From the NCBI GenBank assembly GCA_028713675.1, contig JAQTNV010000011.1, positions 9,318 to 73,317 of the forward strand: a stretch of 64,000 bases of DNA, read 5' to 3'. Under the pieces are notes generated by a model. The model was not told where the DNA came from, ran no database searches, and saw nothing but the letters and a program-made list of their open reading frames with translations. Numbering within the stretch: the stretch's first letter is position 1; each line of letters opens with the position of its first letter. This stretch comes from a bacterium (GTDB lineage: Bacteria; Desulfobacterota; JAPLJL01). A program made the translations under genes and the position numbers. This document shows positions 41,845 to 51,403 of the stretch, piece after piece.

Positions 41845-42999
41845 TTACCTCACCGCTTTCTGCAGCGCCTTGACCCGGTCGGTATGTTCCCAGGTAAATT
41901 CCGGCTCGGTCCGTCCGAAGTGTCCGTAGGCTGCGGTCGGCCGATAAATCGGCCGCAGGAGTTTGAGTTCCTTGATGATCTCGGCCGGCTTCAGCGAAAA
42001 AACCTGGTGGATGGCCGCTTCGATCTCGTTTTCCGGGATCTTCCCGGTCCCAAAGGTATTGGCGGAGACGTGGATGGGTTCCGCCCGCCCGATGACGTAG
42101 GCGAACTGGACCTCGACCCGCTCGGCCAGGCCGGCGGCCACCACATTCTTGGCGATGTAGCGGGCCATATAGGAAGCGCTCCGGTCCACCTTGGAGGGAT
42201 CCTTGCCCGAGAAGGCGCCGCCCCCGTGGTGGGCGTGTCCGCCGTAGGTGTCCACGATGATCTTGCGCCCGGTCAGCCCCGTGTCCCCATGAGGGCCGCC
42301 GACCACAAACCGCCCGGTGTGATTGATCAGAATCGGAATCTTGCTGTCCCAGAGGCTCGGAGGGATGACCTTCTTGACCACCTCCTCGATCACTAATTCC
42401 TTGAGCACGTTGTTCTTCACTGTCGGGGTATGCTGGACCGCCATGACCACCGCTTCCATCTTGACCGGCTTCCCCTCCCGATAGCGGATGCTCACCTGGG
42501 ACTTGCCGTCGGGCCGGAGGAAATCCACCACCTTCCGCTTCCGCACCTGGGCCAAACGCCGAACCAGGCGGTGGGCCAACATGATCGGAAGAGGCATCAG
42601 TTCCGGGGTTTCCCGGCAGGCGAATCCGAACATCATCCCCTGGTCGCCGGCCCCCTGTTCCTTCCCGGCCTTGGTGTCCACCCCCTGGGCGATATCGGGC
42701 GACTGCCGCCCCAGGGTCCGGACCACCGCGCAGCTCTTATAGTCAAAACCGATTTCCGGATCGTCGTACCCGATTTCGCGGATGGTCTGACGCGCCACTT
42801 GATCGTAATCCGGCTCGCAGCGGGTCGTGACCTCGCCCGCCAGGACGACCAGCCCGGTGGTCACCAGGGTCTCGCAGGCCACCCGCGCGGTGGGGTCTTC
42901 CCGGAGAATCGCGTCTACGACCGCATCCGAGATCTGGTCGGAAACCTTATCCGGATGTCCTTCGGCCACTGATTCCGATGTGAGTATCGTGCTCCGCAT
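41845..42999 (-). CDS. metK: S-adenosylmethionine synthetase
   Basis: This 384-residue ATP:methionine adenosyltransferase has the signatures [29 protein letters not shown] and [20 protein letters not shown] clear GAAAGGAG stands before the ATG. Its first 53 bases overlap the end of ptsI in another frame, so the two are translated from overlapping sequence. ahcY follows at once. Confidence 0.97.
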   Translation of the reverse strand: MRSTILTSESVAEGHPDKVSDQISDAVVDAILREDPTARVACETLVTTGLVVLAGEVTTRCEPDYDQVARQTIREIGYDDPEIGFDYKSCAVVRTLGRQSPDIAQGVDTKAGKEQGAGDQGMMFGFACRETPELMPLPIMLAHRLVRRLAQVRKRKVVDFLRPDGKSQVSIRYREGKPVKMEAVVMAVQHTPTVKNNVLKELVIEEVVKKVIPPSLWDSKIPILINHTGRFVVGGPHGDTGLTGRKIIVDTYGGHAHHGGGAFSGKDPSKVDRSASYMARYIAKNVVAAGLAERVEVQFAYVIGRAEPIHVSANTFGTGKIPENEIEAAIHQVFSLKPAEIIKELKLLRPIYRPTAAYGHFGRTEPEFTWEHTDRVKALQKAVR

Positions 43000-44818
43000 C
43001 CTTCACTCCTTTCGTTAGTTCATCATCTAGACCGGTTTTGTAAAATACCTGATCCGAGCGGAAGTCCGGAAACCATTCCTCCATTTTTTTGGTCAGGATA
43101 CTGGCGATTTCCGAACCGGTGGGAACCCCCAGAAGCCGGTCGGCCAGGTTCCGGGCCTCCCCCTGATCGATCATTCGGATCATGCGCTTGATCCGGGGAA
43201 TAGAATAAGGGCTCATGCTCAATTCTTCCAGTCCCAGCCCCAGGAGCACGGCGGTGTAGAAAGGGTCCCCCGCCATTTCCCCGCAGATGGCGACCTTGAT
43301 CTGCTGGGCCCGTCCCGCGTCCGCTACCGAGCGGATCATCCGGAGCACCCCGGGGTGGAGCGGCTCGTAAAGATAGGAAACCGCCGCGTTGGCCCGGTCA
43401 ATGGCCAGGGAATACTGAATCAGGTCGTTGGTGCCGATGCTGAAAAAATCCACCTCCCGGGCCAGGAGATCGGCCGCCGCCACCGCCGAGGGGGTTTCCA
43501 CCATGATTCCGATCGGGATCCCGGCGGCGAAACGGGCGCGGTCCTTTTTCAATTCCGCCTGGGCCTCCTCGATGATCTCCCGGGAGGCCCGCACCTCCTC
43601 CACCCCCGAGATCATCGGGATCATGATCTTCAGGTTCCCGAGTTCCCCCGCCCGGAGGATGCCCTTGAGCTGGGTTTTGAAAATCTTGGGCTCCTTCAGA
43701 CAGAAGCGGATGGCGCGCAGGCCCATGGCCGGGTTGAGTTCGGGGGCCAGTTCCAGCTGGGAGATGAACTTGTCCCCCCCGATATCCAGGGTCCGGATCA
43801 CCGCCGGCCGGGGGAAAACCGCTTCCGCCACCTTCCGGTAATTCTGGTAATGCTCCTCCTCGGTGGGCAGGTCCTTCCGGTTCATGAAGAGAAACTCGGT
43901 CCGGTAGAGCCCGACGCCCTCGGCCCCGTAGCGCTTGACCGCCCCCAGTTCCTCCAGGAGCTCGATGTTGGCCAGGAGCCGGACCGGGTTTCCGTCCAGC
44001 GTCACCGCCGGCAGCCTCCGGTAGCGGGGCAGCTGGGTCTGGTAGGAGCGGAAGCTCTTCTTCAGTTCCGCGAACCGCTGCCGGGTGGCGGCGTCCGGGT
44101 TGATCACGACCTCGCCGCTGAAGCCGTCGATCGCGACCATGTCCCCGGTTTTCACCAGCTGGCTCACGTTTTTCAGGCCCACCACCGCCGGGATTTCCAG
44201 CGAGCGGGCCATGATCGCGGTGTGGGAGCTCTTGCTCCCCATATCGGTGATGAAGCCGATCACCCGGGAGTGCACCATCTGGGCGGTGTCGGCGGGGGAC
44301 AGGTCCCGGGCCGCCACGATCATGTTCCCCTTGACGTCCTCGATGCTCTCGGCCCGCCGCTTGAGCAGGCTCCGGAGGAGGCGCTCCACCGCGTAGTCGA
44401 CGTCGCTCCGGCGCTCCCGGAAATACTCGTCCCCCAGGTGTTCGAAAACCGTTTTGATCCGGTCCCGGACCAGTTCCAAGGCCCACTCCGCGTTCAGCCC
44501 CTGCCGGATCCCGTCCTCGGTCCCCTGGAGGAGAAGCGCATCCTTCAGGATCAGGACCTGGGCGTCGATGATGTACTGGAGGTCCCGGCTTTCCTCGGTC
44601 TGGATCCTTTTCTTGATCAGTTCGAGCTGACGCTGGGTCGCGGTCAGGGCTTTCTTGAAGCGCGCGAGTTCGGCCTCGGCTCCCTCGGGCGGGATCCGAG
44701 AATGGGGCGCCGCCACCCGCTCCCGGTCCAAGAGATAGATCTGCCCGACGGCTACGCCCTCGCTCACCCCCAGGCCCTTGAGCTGGACCAGGTCTTTCTT
44801 CGTCTCTTCCCCGGGCAC
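42947..44818 (-). CDS. ptsI: PTS enzyme I (PEP-protein phosphotransferase)
   Basis: This 623-residue enzyme takes phosphate from PEP onto a histidine and passes it to HPr. The phosphohistidine region is [23 protein letters not shown], and the PEP-binding barrel motifs [39 protein letters not shown] and the CGEMAGDP loop are present. It starts with GTG right after the ptsH stop. It is about 50 residues longer than E. coli EI, with a C-terminal tail (from [11 protein letters not shown]) whose last part overlaps metK by 53 bases. No EIIBC gene is nearby. Confidence 0.95.
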   Translation of the reverse strand: MPGEETKKDLVQLKGLGVSEGVAVGQIYLLDRERVAAPHSRIPPEGAEAELARFKKALTATQRQLELIKKRIQTEESRDLQYIIDAQVLILKDALLLQGTEDGIRQGLNAEWALELVRDRIKTVFEHLGDEYFRERRSDVDYAVERLLRSLLKRRAESIEDVKGNMIVAARDLSPADTAQMVHSRVIGFITDMGSKSSHTAIMARSLEIPAVVGLKNVSQLVKTGDMVAIDGFSGEVVINPDAATRQRFAELKKSFRSYQTQLPRYRRLPAVTLDGNPVRLLANIELLEELGAVKRYGAEGVGLYRTEFLFMNRKDLPTEEEHYQNYRKVAEAVFPRPAVIRTLDIGGDKFISQLELAPELNPAMGLRAIRFCLKEPKIFKTQLKGILRAGELGNLKIMIPMISGVEEVRASREIIEEAQAELKKDRARFAAGIPIGIMVETPSAVAAADLLAREVDFFSIGTNDLIQYSLAIDRANAAVSYLYEPLHPGVLRMIRSVADAGRAQQIKVAICGEMAGDPFYTAVLLGLGLEELSMSPYSIPRIKRMIRMIDQGEARNLADRLLGVPTGSEIASILTKKMEEWFPDFRSDQVFYKTGLDDELTKGVKDAEHDTHIGISGRRTSG

Positions 44819-44819
44819 C

Positions 44820-45086
44820 TTATTCCTCCCCGAATTTTCCCATGATCAGGCTCCCGAGCAGGGCCATGGCCTCTTTCTCGTCGGGTCCTTCCACGGTCAG
44901 GACGATCAGGCTCCCCTGGACCGCGGCCAGGGTCAGGATGCCCATGATGCTCTTCCCGTTCACCTCCCGGTCACCGCTCTTGACCCGGATCTCGGAGGTG
45001 AAGCGGTTCGCGGTCTTCACCATCTGGGCGGCCGCCCGGGCGTGCAGGCCCAGGCGGTTGGCAATCGTGTACTGCGCTGTGACCAA
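44820..45086 (-). CDS. ptsH: HPr phosphocarrier protein
   Basis: This 88-residue phosphocarrier has NRLGLHARAAAQMV with the phosphorylated His at about position 15 and the regulatory serine region NGKSIMGILTLAA, the target of HprK. The start is TTG, preceded by AAAGGAGGCTC. It sits between the EIIA gene and ptsI. Confidence 0.94.
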   Translation of the reverse strand: MVTAQYTIANRLGLHARAAAQMVKTANRFTSEIRVKSGDREVNGKSIMGILTLAAVQGSLIVLTVEGPDEKEAMALLGSLIMGKFGEE

Positions 45087-45099
45087 GCAGAGCCTCCTT

Positions 45100-45510
45100 T
45101 CACTTTTTCTGGCCCCGGTCCAGAATCTCGCTGGCCAGGGAAATATTCCGCTGTCCGCTTTCCCGGACTTCCTGGGCGTAAGCCTGGAGGTTGATTCCCT
45201 CCCGGTTCCCGATCAGCTTCAAAACCATCGGCAGGTTCATGCCGGAAATCACCTCCACCTTCCCCGGCTCCATGAAGCTCAGGCTCAAGTTCGAGGGCGT
45301 CCCCCCGAACATGTCGGTCAGCACCAGCACCCCTTCCGCTCCCGCGACCTGCCGGATCGCTTCCTTGATCTTTTTCTGGAGCGCCTCCAGGGGCTCTTCC
45401 TGGTTGACCCGGACCGCCACCACCCTTTCCATTTTTCCGGCGATGAATTCCGCGGTCCGCATCATTTCTTCCGCCAGGCTCCCATGCCCGACCAGCACTA
45501 CTCCCACCAT
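45100..45510 (-). CDS. PTS EIIA component, mannose family
   Basis: This 136-residue protein matches the EIIA-Man domain: VGVVLVGHGSLAEEMMRTAEFI with the phosphorylated His at residue 9, VLVLTDMFGGTPSN and MNLPMVLKLI. The ATG at 45510 has GAGGAGAATC before it; the upstream part of the ORF overlaps rapZ and was excluded. No IIB/IIC/IID genes accompany it, so it is probably a regulatory terminal phosphate acceptor. Confidence 0.92.
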   Translation of the reverse strand: MVGVVLVGHGSLAEEMMRTAEFIAGKMERVVAVRVNQEEPLEALQKKIKEAIRQVAGAEGVLVLTDMFGGTPSNLSLSFMEPGKVEVISGMNLPMVLKLIGNREGINLQAYAQEVRESGQRNISLASEILDRGQKK

Positions 45511-45526
45511 GATTCTCCTCCCCTCC

Positions 45527-46390
45527 CTAGCCGGAATCCCGGTGGGAGACGTTGACCCGGTATCCTCCCTCACGCAGTAAATTCCCGACCCGCTCGGCCA
45601 CCGCCACCGAGCGGTGCTGGCCGCCGGTGCAGCCGAAGGCAATGGTGCAGAACGGCCGCCCCTCCTTCTGGTAGCAGGGCAGCAGGAAATTCAGGAAATC
45701 CCGGACCAGCCGGACAAATTCGGCCCCCTCGGGCCGGGAAAATATATATTCCTGGACCCGCGGGTCCGTGCCGTTCAGGGTCCGGAGTTCCTCCACGAAA
45801 AAGGGGTTGGGCAGGAAACGCACGTCCAGGACCAGGTCGGCGTTGAAGGGAATCCCGGCCTTGTACCCGAAGGAAAGCAGCTTGACGGCGAAGGGCTCCC
45901 CCGCCGTGCTGGCGGCAAAATAGTCCCGGACCGCCCGGCGGAACTGGGGGATTGAATAAAGAGTGGTGTCCCAGATTTTGTCCGCGAGTTCCCGGATCGG
46001 CCGGAGTTCCTCCCTTTCGCGGGCCACTCCGGCCAGGAGATCGGCGCCCTCCGCCAGCGGATGCCGGCGGCGGGTCTCGGAAAACCGCCGGGCCAGGACG
46101 GTATCCTCACATTCCAGGAAAAGCAGCTCGGGAATCACCTCCGCCTTCAGGGCCCGGTACATCTCGGGAAAATCCGGCAGGGACTCGCGCGCCCGGATGT
46201 CGATGACCAGGGCCACCTTGGTGATCTCCGCCCGGGAGAGGGAAAGCATTTCCACGAACTTGGGCAGGAAAGCGATCGGAAGATTGTCCACGCAGTAAAA
46301 CCCGAGGTCCTCGAGCTCATGCATGGCCGAGGTCTTTCCCGATCCGGAAAGCCCGGAGAGAATCACCATCCGCAGGTTAGGTTTTGTCAC
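45527..46390 (-). CDS. rapZ: RNase adapter RapZ / YvcJ family nucleotide-binding protein
   Basis: This 287-residue P-loop protein has GLSGSGKTSAMHELEDLG at the N-terminus and GCTGGQHRSVAVAE near the C-terminus, both diagnostic. In enterobacteria RapZ controls GlmS via small RNAs; that role is not shown here. It starts with GTG and overlaps hprK by 14 bases. In this operon type it lies between HprK and PTS genes, as in other deltaproteobacteria-like genomes. Confidence 0.93.
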   Translation of the reverse strand: MTKPNLRMVILSGLSGSGKTSAMHELEDLGFYCVDNLPIAFLPKFVEMLSLSRAEITKVALVIDIRARESLPDFPEMYRALKAEVIPELLFLECEDTVLARRFSETRRRHPLAEGADLLAGVAREREELRPIRELADKIWDTTLYSIPQFRRAVRDYFAASTAGEPFAVKLLSFGYKAGIPFNADLVLDVRFLPNPFFVEELRTLNGTDPRVQEYIFSRPEGAEFVRLVRDFLNFLLPCYQKEGRPFCTIAFGCTGGQHRSVAVAERVGNLLREGGYRVNVSHRDSG

Positions 46391-47369
46391 GCTTCCGGTC
46401 CTCCTTGACCGCCTCCGGGGCGCTGCGCCGGCTCAAAACCTGGTCCAGGCGCCGGGCCGAATAATGCCCCATGTTTTTCAACAGCTGGTTGCGCGCCGCC
46501 ACCTCGATGATCGTGGCGATGTTCCGTCCCGGGCTGACCGGGATCCGCACGTAGGGGATCGGCGCCCCCAGGATTTCCTTGTACTTGTCGTCCAGGCCCA
46601 GGCGGTCGTAGTCCCCCTCCGGCTCCCAGTCCACCAGTTCGATGATCAGGTCGATTTCCTTCTCCTCCCGGATGGCGGAAACCCCGAACAGGTCCTGGAT
46701 GTTGATGATCCCCACCCCCCGGATTTCCATGTGATACTTGATCGGGCTCGCCGCCCGCCCCCGCAGGGCCCCGCGGTGGTAATAGCGGATCTCGACCAGG
46801 TCGTCGGCCACCAGGCGGTGGCCCCGGTTGACCAGGTCCAGGGCGCTTTCGCTCTTGCCGATCCCGCTCCGGCCCATGACCAGGACCCCGAGTTCGAGGA
46901 TCTCGAGCAGCACCCCGTGCAGGTTGGTCTTTTCGGAGAGGTGCTCCTCCAGGAACTCGGAGAGGGTCGCGATCACCTCCCGGCTCTTTCCCTGGCAGAA
47001 AAATACCGGGACCCCCGCAAGCTCGAAGAGCTCTTTCCAGACGGGGGGAAATTCCACCCGCTCCTGGGTGGCCACCATCACCGCCGGCACCCCCAGGGAA
47101 AGCATCCGCGCCAGGGCCGGTTTCTGCTGTTCCTCCGGAAGGGAGAAAAGGTAATCGATCTCGGTCCGGCCGATCACCTGGATCCGGTCGGGGTGAAAGT
47201 TTTCCATGAATCCGGCCAGGGCCACTCCCGGGCGCTGGACCAGGGAAGAGGTGATCTTCCGGGAGAGACCCGCCTCCCCGGCCAGGAGGACCAGCGGGAA
47301 GGGAAAGCTGGAGGCGCGGCCGGAAAGCTCTTCGACCGTGATAAAAAGCTGGGGTTGCGGATCGCTCAG
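46377..47369 (-). CDS. hprK: HPr kinase/phosphorylase, probable CTG start
   Basis: This bifunctional enzyme phosphorylates and dephosphorylates Ser46 of HPr. The P-loop is MGRSGIGKSESALDLV, and the capable-lysine/signature part IRGVGIINIQDLFG is present. From the first usual start (GTG 47225) the protein would be only 282 residues and lack the N-terminal segment that the family carries. The same frame continues upstream with FITVEELSGR...AGLSRKITSSLVQRPG, which matches that segment, up to a CTG at 47369 that overlaps the rpoN stop and stands behind GAGGAGGAACC. There is no ATG, GTG or TTG in that stretch. With CTG the length is 330, normal for the family. Confidence 0.9.
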   Translation of the reverse strand: MSDPQPQLFITVEELSGRASSFPFPLVLLAGEAGLSRKITSSLVQRPGVALAGFMENFHPDRIQVIGRTEIDYLFSLPEEQQKPALARMLSLGVPAVMVATQERVEFPPVWKELFELAGVPVFFCQGKSREVIATLSEFLEEHLSEKTNLHGVLLEILELGVLVMGRSGIGKSESALDLVNRGHRLVADDLVEIRYYHRGALRGRAASPIKYHMEIRGVGIINIQDLFGVSAIREEKEIDLIIELVDWEPEGDYDRLGLDDKYKEILGAPIPYVRIPVSPGRNIATIIEVAARNQLLKNMGHYSARRLDQVLSRRSAPEAVKEDRKRDKT

Positions 47370-48892
47370 GGTTCCTCCTCCTCTGCCGGGATTTCCGTCT
47401 CCTCCGGCTCGGCCGGCTCCTCCGGCGGCAGTTCCGGGAACGCGCGCGGGCCTTCTTCCCCGGCCTCCGCCCTGTCCCGGTCCTTCAGAAAATAGGCCTG
47501 CTGTCTCTCCTGGGCCGCCGGGATCTTCAGGACCTTCCGGTACTTGGTCACCGTCCGGCGGGAGATCCGGACCCCCTCCCGCTGGAGGGCATCCGCCAGT
47601 TCCTGGTCGGTCAGGGGCTCCCGTCGGTTCTCGGCCTCCACGATTTTGCGCAGCTGCTTCCGGACGTTGCCCGAGGCCACCATCCCCCCGTGCTCATCCT
47701 CGATCCCGCGGTTGAAAAAAGTCTTGAAGGCAAAAAGACCGTGGGGGGTGTGGACGTACTTGTTGGCCACCGCCCGGCTCACCGTGGACTCGTGGACCCC
47801 CACCTGCTCCGCGATATCCTTCAGGGCCAGGGGACGGAAAAAGCCCGGCCCCCGGTCAAAGAAATCCGGCTGCAGTTTCACCAGGGCCTCGGCCACCCGG
47901 TAAAGCGTGTGCCGCCTCTGGTTCACCGCCCGGATCAGCCAGACCGCCTTGCGCATCCGCTCCTGGAAATACTGCTTGTCCCCGGAGCCGAGGCTCCCGC
48001 CCGAAAGCAGGCCCTGGCAGTAATTCGAGATCCGCAGCTTGGGCAGGCCGTCCTCGTTCAGGAGCACGCTGTAACCGGATTGTTCGTCCATCTTGAAAAT
48101 GAAAACGTCCGGGACCAGGTAGACCGGATCGACCGGGTTGAAGGAGCGCCCCGGCCGGGGATCCAGCTCGGAGAGAAACTGGATGGCCCGCTTGACCGCC
48201 GGGCGGCCGGCCCCGGTCTCGCGGGCGATTTTCTCGCTGTCCCCGTTCTCCAGCTCGGGCAGGTACCGGCGGAGAATCAGCTCGGCCAGGGGGTCCTTGA
48301 GCTTGCGTTCCCGGAGCTGGATCCGCAGGCATTCCTCCAGGTTCCGCGCCGCCACCCCCGGCGGGTCGAACCCCTGCAGGAGCTGGATCATCTCTCGGAC
48401 CCGTTCCGGTTCCGCCCCGGTTTCCCCCGCGATTTCCTCCTCGGAGCTCCGGAGATACCCGTCCTCATCGATAAGCCCGATCAGATAATTCCCCAGTTCG
48501 AACCGCTCCGGGTCCAGGGGGGAAAGCTTCAGCTGCCAGGAGAGGTGCTCGGCCAGGCCCTCGGGCCGGGAGTAATTCTCGTTCGGGAGCGGGGTGTAAT
48601 ACTCCTTGGTCCTCCGGGAAGCTTCCCCCTCCCGGTAATGTCCGTCCCAGTATTCCTCCCAGTTCACTTCCGAGCCGCAGGTGGTCGGGGGTTCCTTTTC
48701 CTCCCCGGGGACCGCGGGCGCTTCTTCTTCGCCCAGGGACTCTTCCAGGACCGGGTTTTCCTCGAGTTCCTTCCTGACCATGGTGATCAGCTCCAGGCGC
48801 GAGACCTGCAGGAGCTCGATCGCCTGCTTCAGGGCGGGGGTAATGACCAGCTGGGTCTGGAGCCGGGGGCTCTGTTTGAGTTCGATCGCCAT
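47366..48892 (-). CDS. rpoN: RNA polymerase sigma-54 factor
   Basis: This 508-residue sigma factor has the glutamine/leucine-rich region I (LKQSPRLQTQLVITPALKQAIELLQ), the core-binding middle, and the RpoN box SRRTVTKYRKVLKIP that contacts the -24 element. About 40 extra acidic residues follow the RpoN box (many E and P), which is unusual. It lies 4 bases from lptB and overlaps hprK. No gene for a ribosome hibernation factor (hpf) lies between rpoN and hprK, although that gene often does in related operons. Confidence 0.95.
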   Translation of the reverse strand: MAIELKQSPRLQTQLVITPALKQAIELLQVSRLELITMVRKELEENPVLEESLGEEEAPAVPGEEKEPPTTCGSEVNWEEYWDGHYREGEASRRTKEYYTPLPNENYSRPEGLAEHLSWQLKLSPLDPERFELGNYLIGLIDEDGYLRSSEEEIAGETGAEPERVREMIQLLQGFDPPGVAARNLEECLRIQLRERKLKDPLAELILRRYLPELENGDSEKIARETGAGRPAVKRAIQFLSELDPRPGRSFNPVDPVYLVPDVFIFKMDEQSGYSVLLNEDGLPKLRISNYCQGLLSGGSLGSGDKQYFQERMRKAVWLIRAVNQRRHTLYRVAEALVKLQPDFFDRGPGFFRPLALKDIAEQVGVHESTVSRAVANKYVHTPHGLFAFKTFFNRGIEDEHGGMVASGNVRKQLRKIVEAENRREPLTDQELADALQREGVRISRRTVTKYRKVLKIPAAQERQQAYFLKDRDRAEAGEEGPRAFPELPPEEPAEPEETEIPAEEEEP

Positions 48893-48896
48893 CGGA

Positions 48897-49655
48897 TTAA
48901 AGCCGGAAACGCTCCCCCAGGTAGACCTCCCGGACCTGGGGGTGCTCCACGATCTCCGCCGGGGTCCCCCCGGTCAGGATCACCCCGTCGTTCAGGATAT
49001 AGGCCCGGTCGCAGACCCAGAGGGTTTCCCGCACGTTGTGATCGGAGATCAGCACCCCGATCCCCCGGGCTTTCAATTTTTTGATCATTTCCTGCAGTTC
49101 GGCCACCGCGATCGGGTCGACCCCGGTAAAGGGTTCATCGAGGAGGAGAAAAACGGGATTAAGGGCCAGGGCCCGGGCCACCTCGACCCGGCGCCTCTCC
49201 CCCCCGGAGAGGGTGTCGGCCCGCTGTTTCCGGAGCTTATCCACCTCCAGCTCCCGGAGCAGGGTTTCGATCCGCTCCTCCCGCTCCGCGGGCGGAATCT
49301 CCTGGTATTCCAGCACCGCCCGGAGGTTGTCCTCCACCGACAGCCGGCGGAAAATCGAGGGTTCCTGGGCCAGGAAGCTGATGCCCATCCGGGCCCGTTC
49401 CGCCACCGGTTTCCGGGTGATGTCCTGCTCCCGGAACCAGACCCGGCCCCGCTCGGGATGCACCAGGCCCATCACCATGTAAAAGGTCGTGGTCTTGCCG
49501 GCGCCGTTGGGCCCCAGGAATCCCACCACCTCTCCCGGCGAGAGGGAGAGCGAAACCCCCCTGACCACCTCGCGGCGGCGGTAGGATTTATGCAGATCCT
49601 CCGCCCGCAGGTTGCCGTCGGCGGCCGCGGACGCGGGGCTGGCTGTTTCCGTCAT
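48897..49655 (-). CDS. lptB: LPS export ABC transporter ATPase LptB
   Basis: This 252-residue ATP-binding subunit powers lipopolysaccharide transport from the inner membrane. Walker A GPNGAGKTTT, signature LSGGERRRVEVARAL and Walker B LLDEPFTGVDP are intact, and the ending is typical of LptB. Its start shares a base with the lptA stop. A matching lptC gene and the LptFG genes are not in view. Confidence 0.94.
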   Translation of the reverse strand: MTETASPASAAADGNLRAEDLHKSYRRREVVRGVSLSLSPGEVVGFLGPNGAGKTTTFYMVMGLVHPERGRVWFREQDITRKPVAERARMGISFLAQEPSIFRRLSVEDNLRAVLEYQEIPPAEREERIETLLRELEVDKLRKQRADTLSGGERRRVEVARALALNPVFLLLDEPFTGVDPIAVAELQEMIKKLKARGIGVLISDHNVRETLWVCDRAYILNDGVILTGGTPAEIVEHPQVREVYLGERFRL

Positions 49656-50236
49656 CAGGGCTTGACCTCTTTTTCTTTCCCCTTCGCCGGGGATTTTTTT
49701 TCCTTCATCTGCTTCAGGCGCTGGCTGCCCACCCGGGCCCGGGCGGAGTCCACCTCGTAACGGTTCTTGGCCAGGTCCACCCGGATGCGTTCCCCCTCCA
49801 CCTGGTCTTCCCCCTGGATGAGGCGGGGAGACCCGGTGAGCACCATCATTTCTCCCGGCACATCGTATTCCGCCTTGTCCCCCACGGCGATCCGGTCCCC
49901 CTGGCTCATCTTGACGTTCCCGGTCGCCGTGATCCGGGTGACCTCCCGGTTCTGGGGGTTGAAATAGGCTTCCACCCGGTCGGTCGAGAGGGTCAGGTCC
50001 CCCTGCCGGAGGACCACCGAGCCGGTGAAAATCAGGACCCCCGCCTGGTTGTCCGCCTCCAGCCGTTCGGACTGGATCCGCACCGGCTTGTCGCTCTTCC
50101 CGAGAAACCGGCTGATCCCCGCGGGACTCGTCCCGGAGGTATTTACTCCGGAGGGATTCTGGGCGGAAGCGGCGCCGGCCAGGAAAATTCCCAGCAGGGC
50201 CGGGATTATATTTAGCAAAAATCGTTCCTTGTTCAT
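49655..50236 (-). CDS. lptA: LPS transport periplasmic protein LptA
   Basis: This 193-residue exported protein has a signal peptide (IIPALLGIFLAGAASAQ) followed by an OstA-type jelly-roll: PVRIQSERLEADNQAG, then VVLRQGDLTLSTDRVEAYF and YDVPGEMMVLTGSPRLIQGED. It should form the bridge between inner and outer membrane LPS transport parts. A lysine-rich tail ends the protein. It is directly followed by lptB and preceded by murU. Confidence 0.9.
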   Translation of the reverse strand: MNKERFLLNIIPALLGIFLAGAASAQNPSGVNTSGTSPAGISRFLGKSDKPVRIQSERLEADNQAGVLIFTGSVVLRQGDLTLSTDRVEAYFNPQNREVTRITATGNVKMSQGDRIAVGDKAEYDVPGEMMVLTGSPRLIQGEDQVEGERIRVDLAKNRYEVDSARARVGSQRLKQMKEKKSPAKGKEKEVKP

Positions 50237-50276
50237 GTTCGTAACCCTATAAATTTTTCCAGACTGGCGGGATAAG

Positions 50277-50963
50277 TCAAGGAATGCTGCTGGCGGAGAG
50301 ATAATTGGCCACGGTCCCCAGGTCCTCCCATCTCCCCGCGGCGACCTCCCCGAACACCGGCCGGCCCGCGGCGGCCATCCGCAGAAAAGCCGGGATCACC
50401 GACGACGGTTGCGGGTCAAGCCAGGGGAAAACCGCGGGTTCGAGGATGGAGATCCCGGTGAAAAGGTGGGGTTTTCCGCCCCCCGTCTTCCCCCGGTCGG
50501 GAGGCAGGATCCGCCCGTCCGGGTCGAGGTAAATCCCCCCGTAGAGGAAAGTGTCCATCCCGGCCTTCAGCACCAGGGTCACTTCCGCCTTCCGTTCCCG
50601 GTGGTTCTGCACCAGCCGCGCCAGCGGCAGTTCAAAATACACGTCGGAATTGACGGTGAGAAAAGTCCCTTCCCGGAAAAATCCCTCCACCCGCTTCAAT
50701 CCTCCCCCCGTGCCCAGGAGTTCCGTTTCGGGGGAGTAGCTGATCCGGAGGCCCCGGGTGCCGCCGTCCCCGAGATAGGCGCGGATTTTTTCCCCCCGGT
50801 GATGGAGATTGATAATCACTTCGTCCACCCCGGCTTCCCGGAGCCGGAGGAGGGTCCAGTCGATCGCCCGCCGGCCCCGGAGGGGCAGGAGGGCCTTGGG
50901 CAGGGTCCGGCTGAACGGCTCGAGCCGGGTTCCCTTCCCGGCGGCGAAAATCATGGCTTTCAT
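50277..50963 (-). CDS. MurU-like sugar-1-phosphate nucleotidyltransferase
   Basis: This 228-residue enzyme has the nucleotidyltransferase signature AGKGTRLEPFSRTLPKALLPL, then GTGGGLKRVEGFF and VNSDVYF. It resembles MurU, the N-acetylmuramate-1-phosphate uridylyltransferase of the cell-wall recycling route. The AmgK-like kinase gene lies 441 bases upstream on the same strand, which supports that pathway. A mannose-1-phosphate or other sugar role is possible. Confidence 0.8.
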   Translation of the reverse strand: MKAMIFAAGKGTRLEPFSRTLPKALLPLRGRRAIDWTLLRLREAGVDEVIINLHHRGEKIRAYLGDGGTRGLRISYSPETELLGTGGGLKRVEGFFREGTFLTVNSDVYFELPLARLVQNHRERKAEVTLVLKAGMDTFLYGGIYLDPDGRILPPDRGKTGGGKPHLFTGISILEPAVFPWLDPQPSSVIPAFLRMAAAGRPVFGEVAAGRWEDLGTVANYLSASSIP

Positions 50964-51403
50964 AATCGCAGCATACTTCCTGGTGACGGGTTAATGGATC
51001 ATGTGTGATGGCGGTGATTGCAATTTTGGTCGTCATACTGAGATCCAGCGAAGGATCTCACCATAGTCTTTTTCTTTTTTTTGGGGGGAAGGTTTTTTAT
51101 CCTGATGAGCAGCACTGCTGCGAAGAATGGACGCTCCCCCTTCGACAGAGCTCAGGGTAAACCTCACAATAGGTACCGTACCGCAAATTAGGCAGGCTGA
51201 CCCGCAGGGTCTAGCCAGTACCGAAAAATAATTTATCGTCGAGTTCATCGTGGCCTGATTTCCGAAGAGTTCGTGTCGCGCCCCTCTGGGGTTCTCGTCC
51301 TGAGGACCCCATCGGGGTCGAAGGAAGAACCTTACCCCCGGGCTTTCATAAAACCCATGACCTATGACCCAATGCCTATCACCTGATTCCACCTGCTTAC
51401 TGC
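50964..51403. repeat. 440-base repeat-filled gap between amgK and murU
   Basis: 51030-51060 is a GTCATACTGAGATCCAGCGA / AGGATCT REP-like element. 51068-51344 is copy 2 of the long dispersed repeat, in minus orientation. 51354-51409 is an array of eight heptads (CCCATGA, CCTATGA, CCCAATG, CCTATCA, CCTGATT and so on) that includes the amgK stop. No gene was found. Confidence 0.75.
51068..51344 (-). repeat. Long dispersed repeat, copy 2
   Basis: Read on the minus strand it follows copy 1 at 3264-3456 with the same landmarks. It lacks copy 1's extra CCCCGAG hairpin (here the stem is GGCTAGACCC-TGC-GGGTCAGCC) but is longer at both ends. Positions 51273-51331 are identical over 59 bases to 60790-60848. 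Confidence 0.7.
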
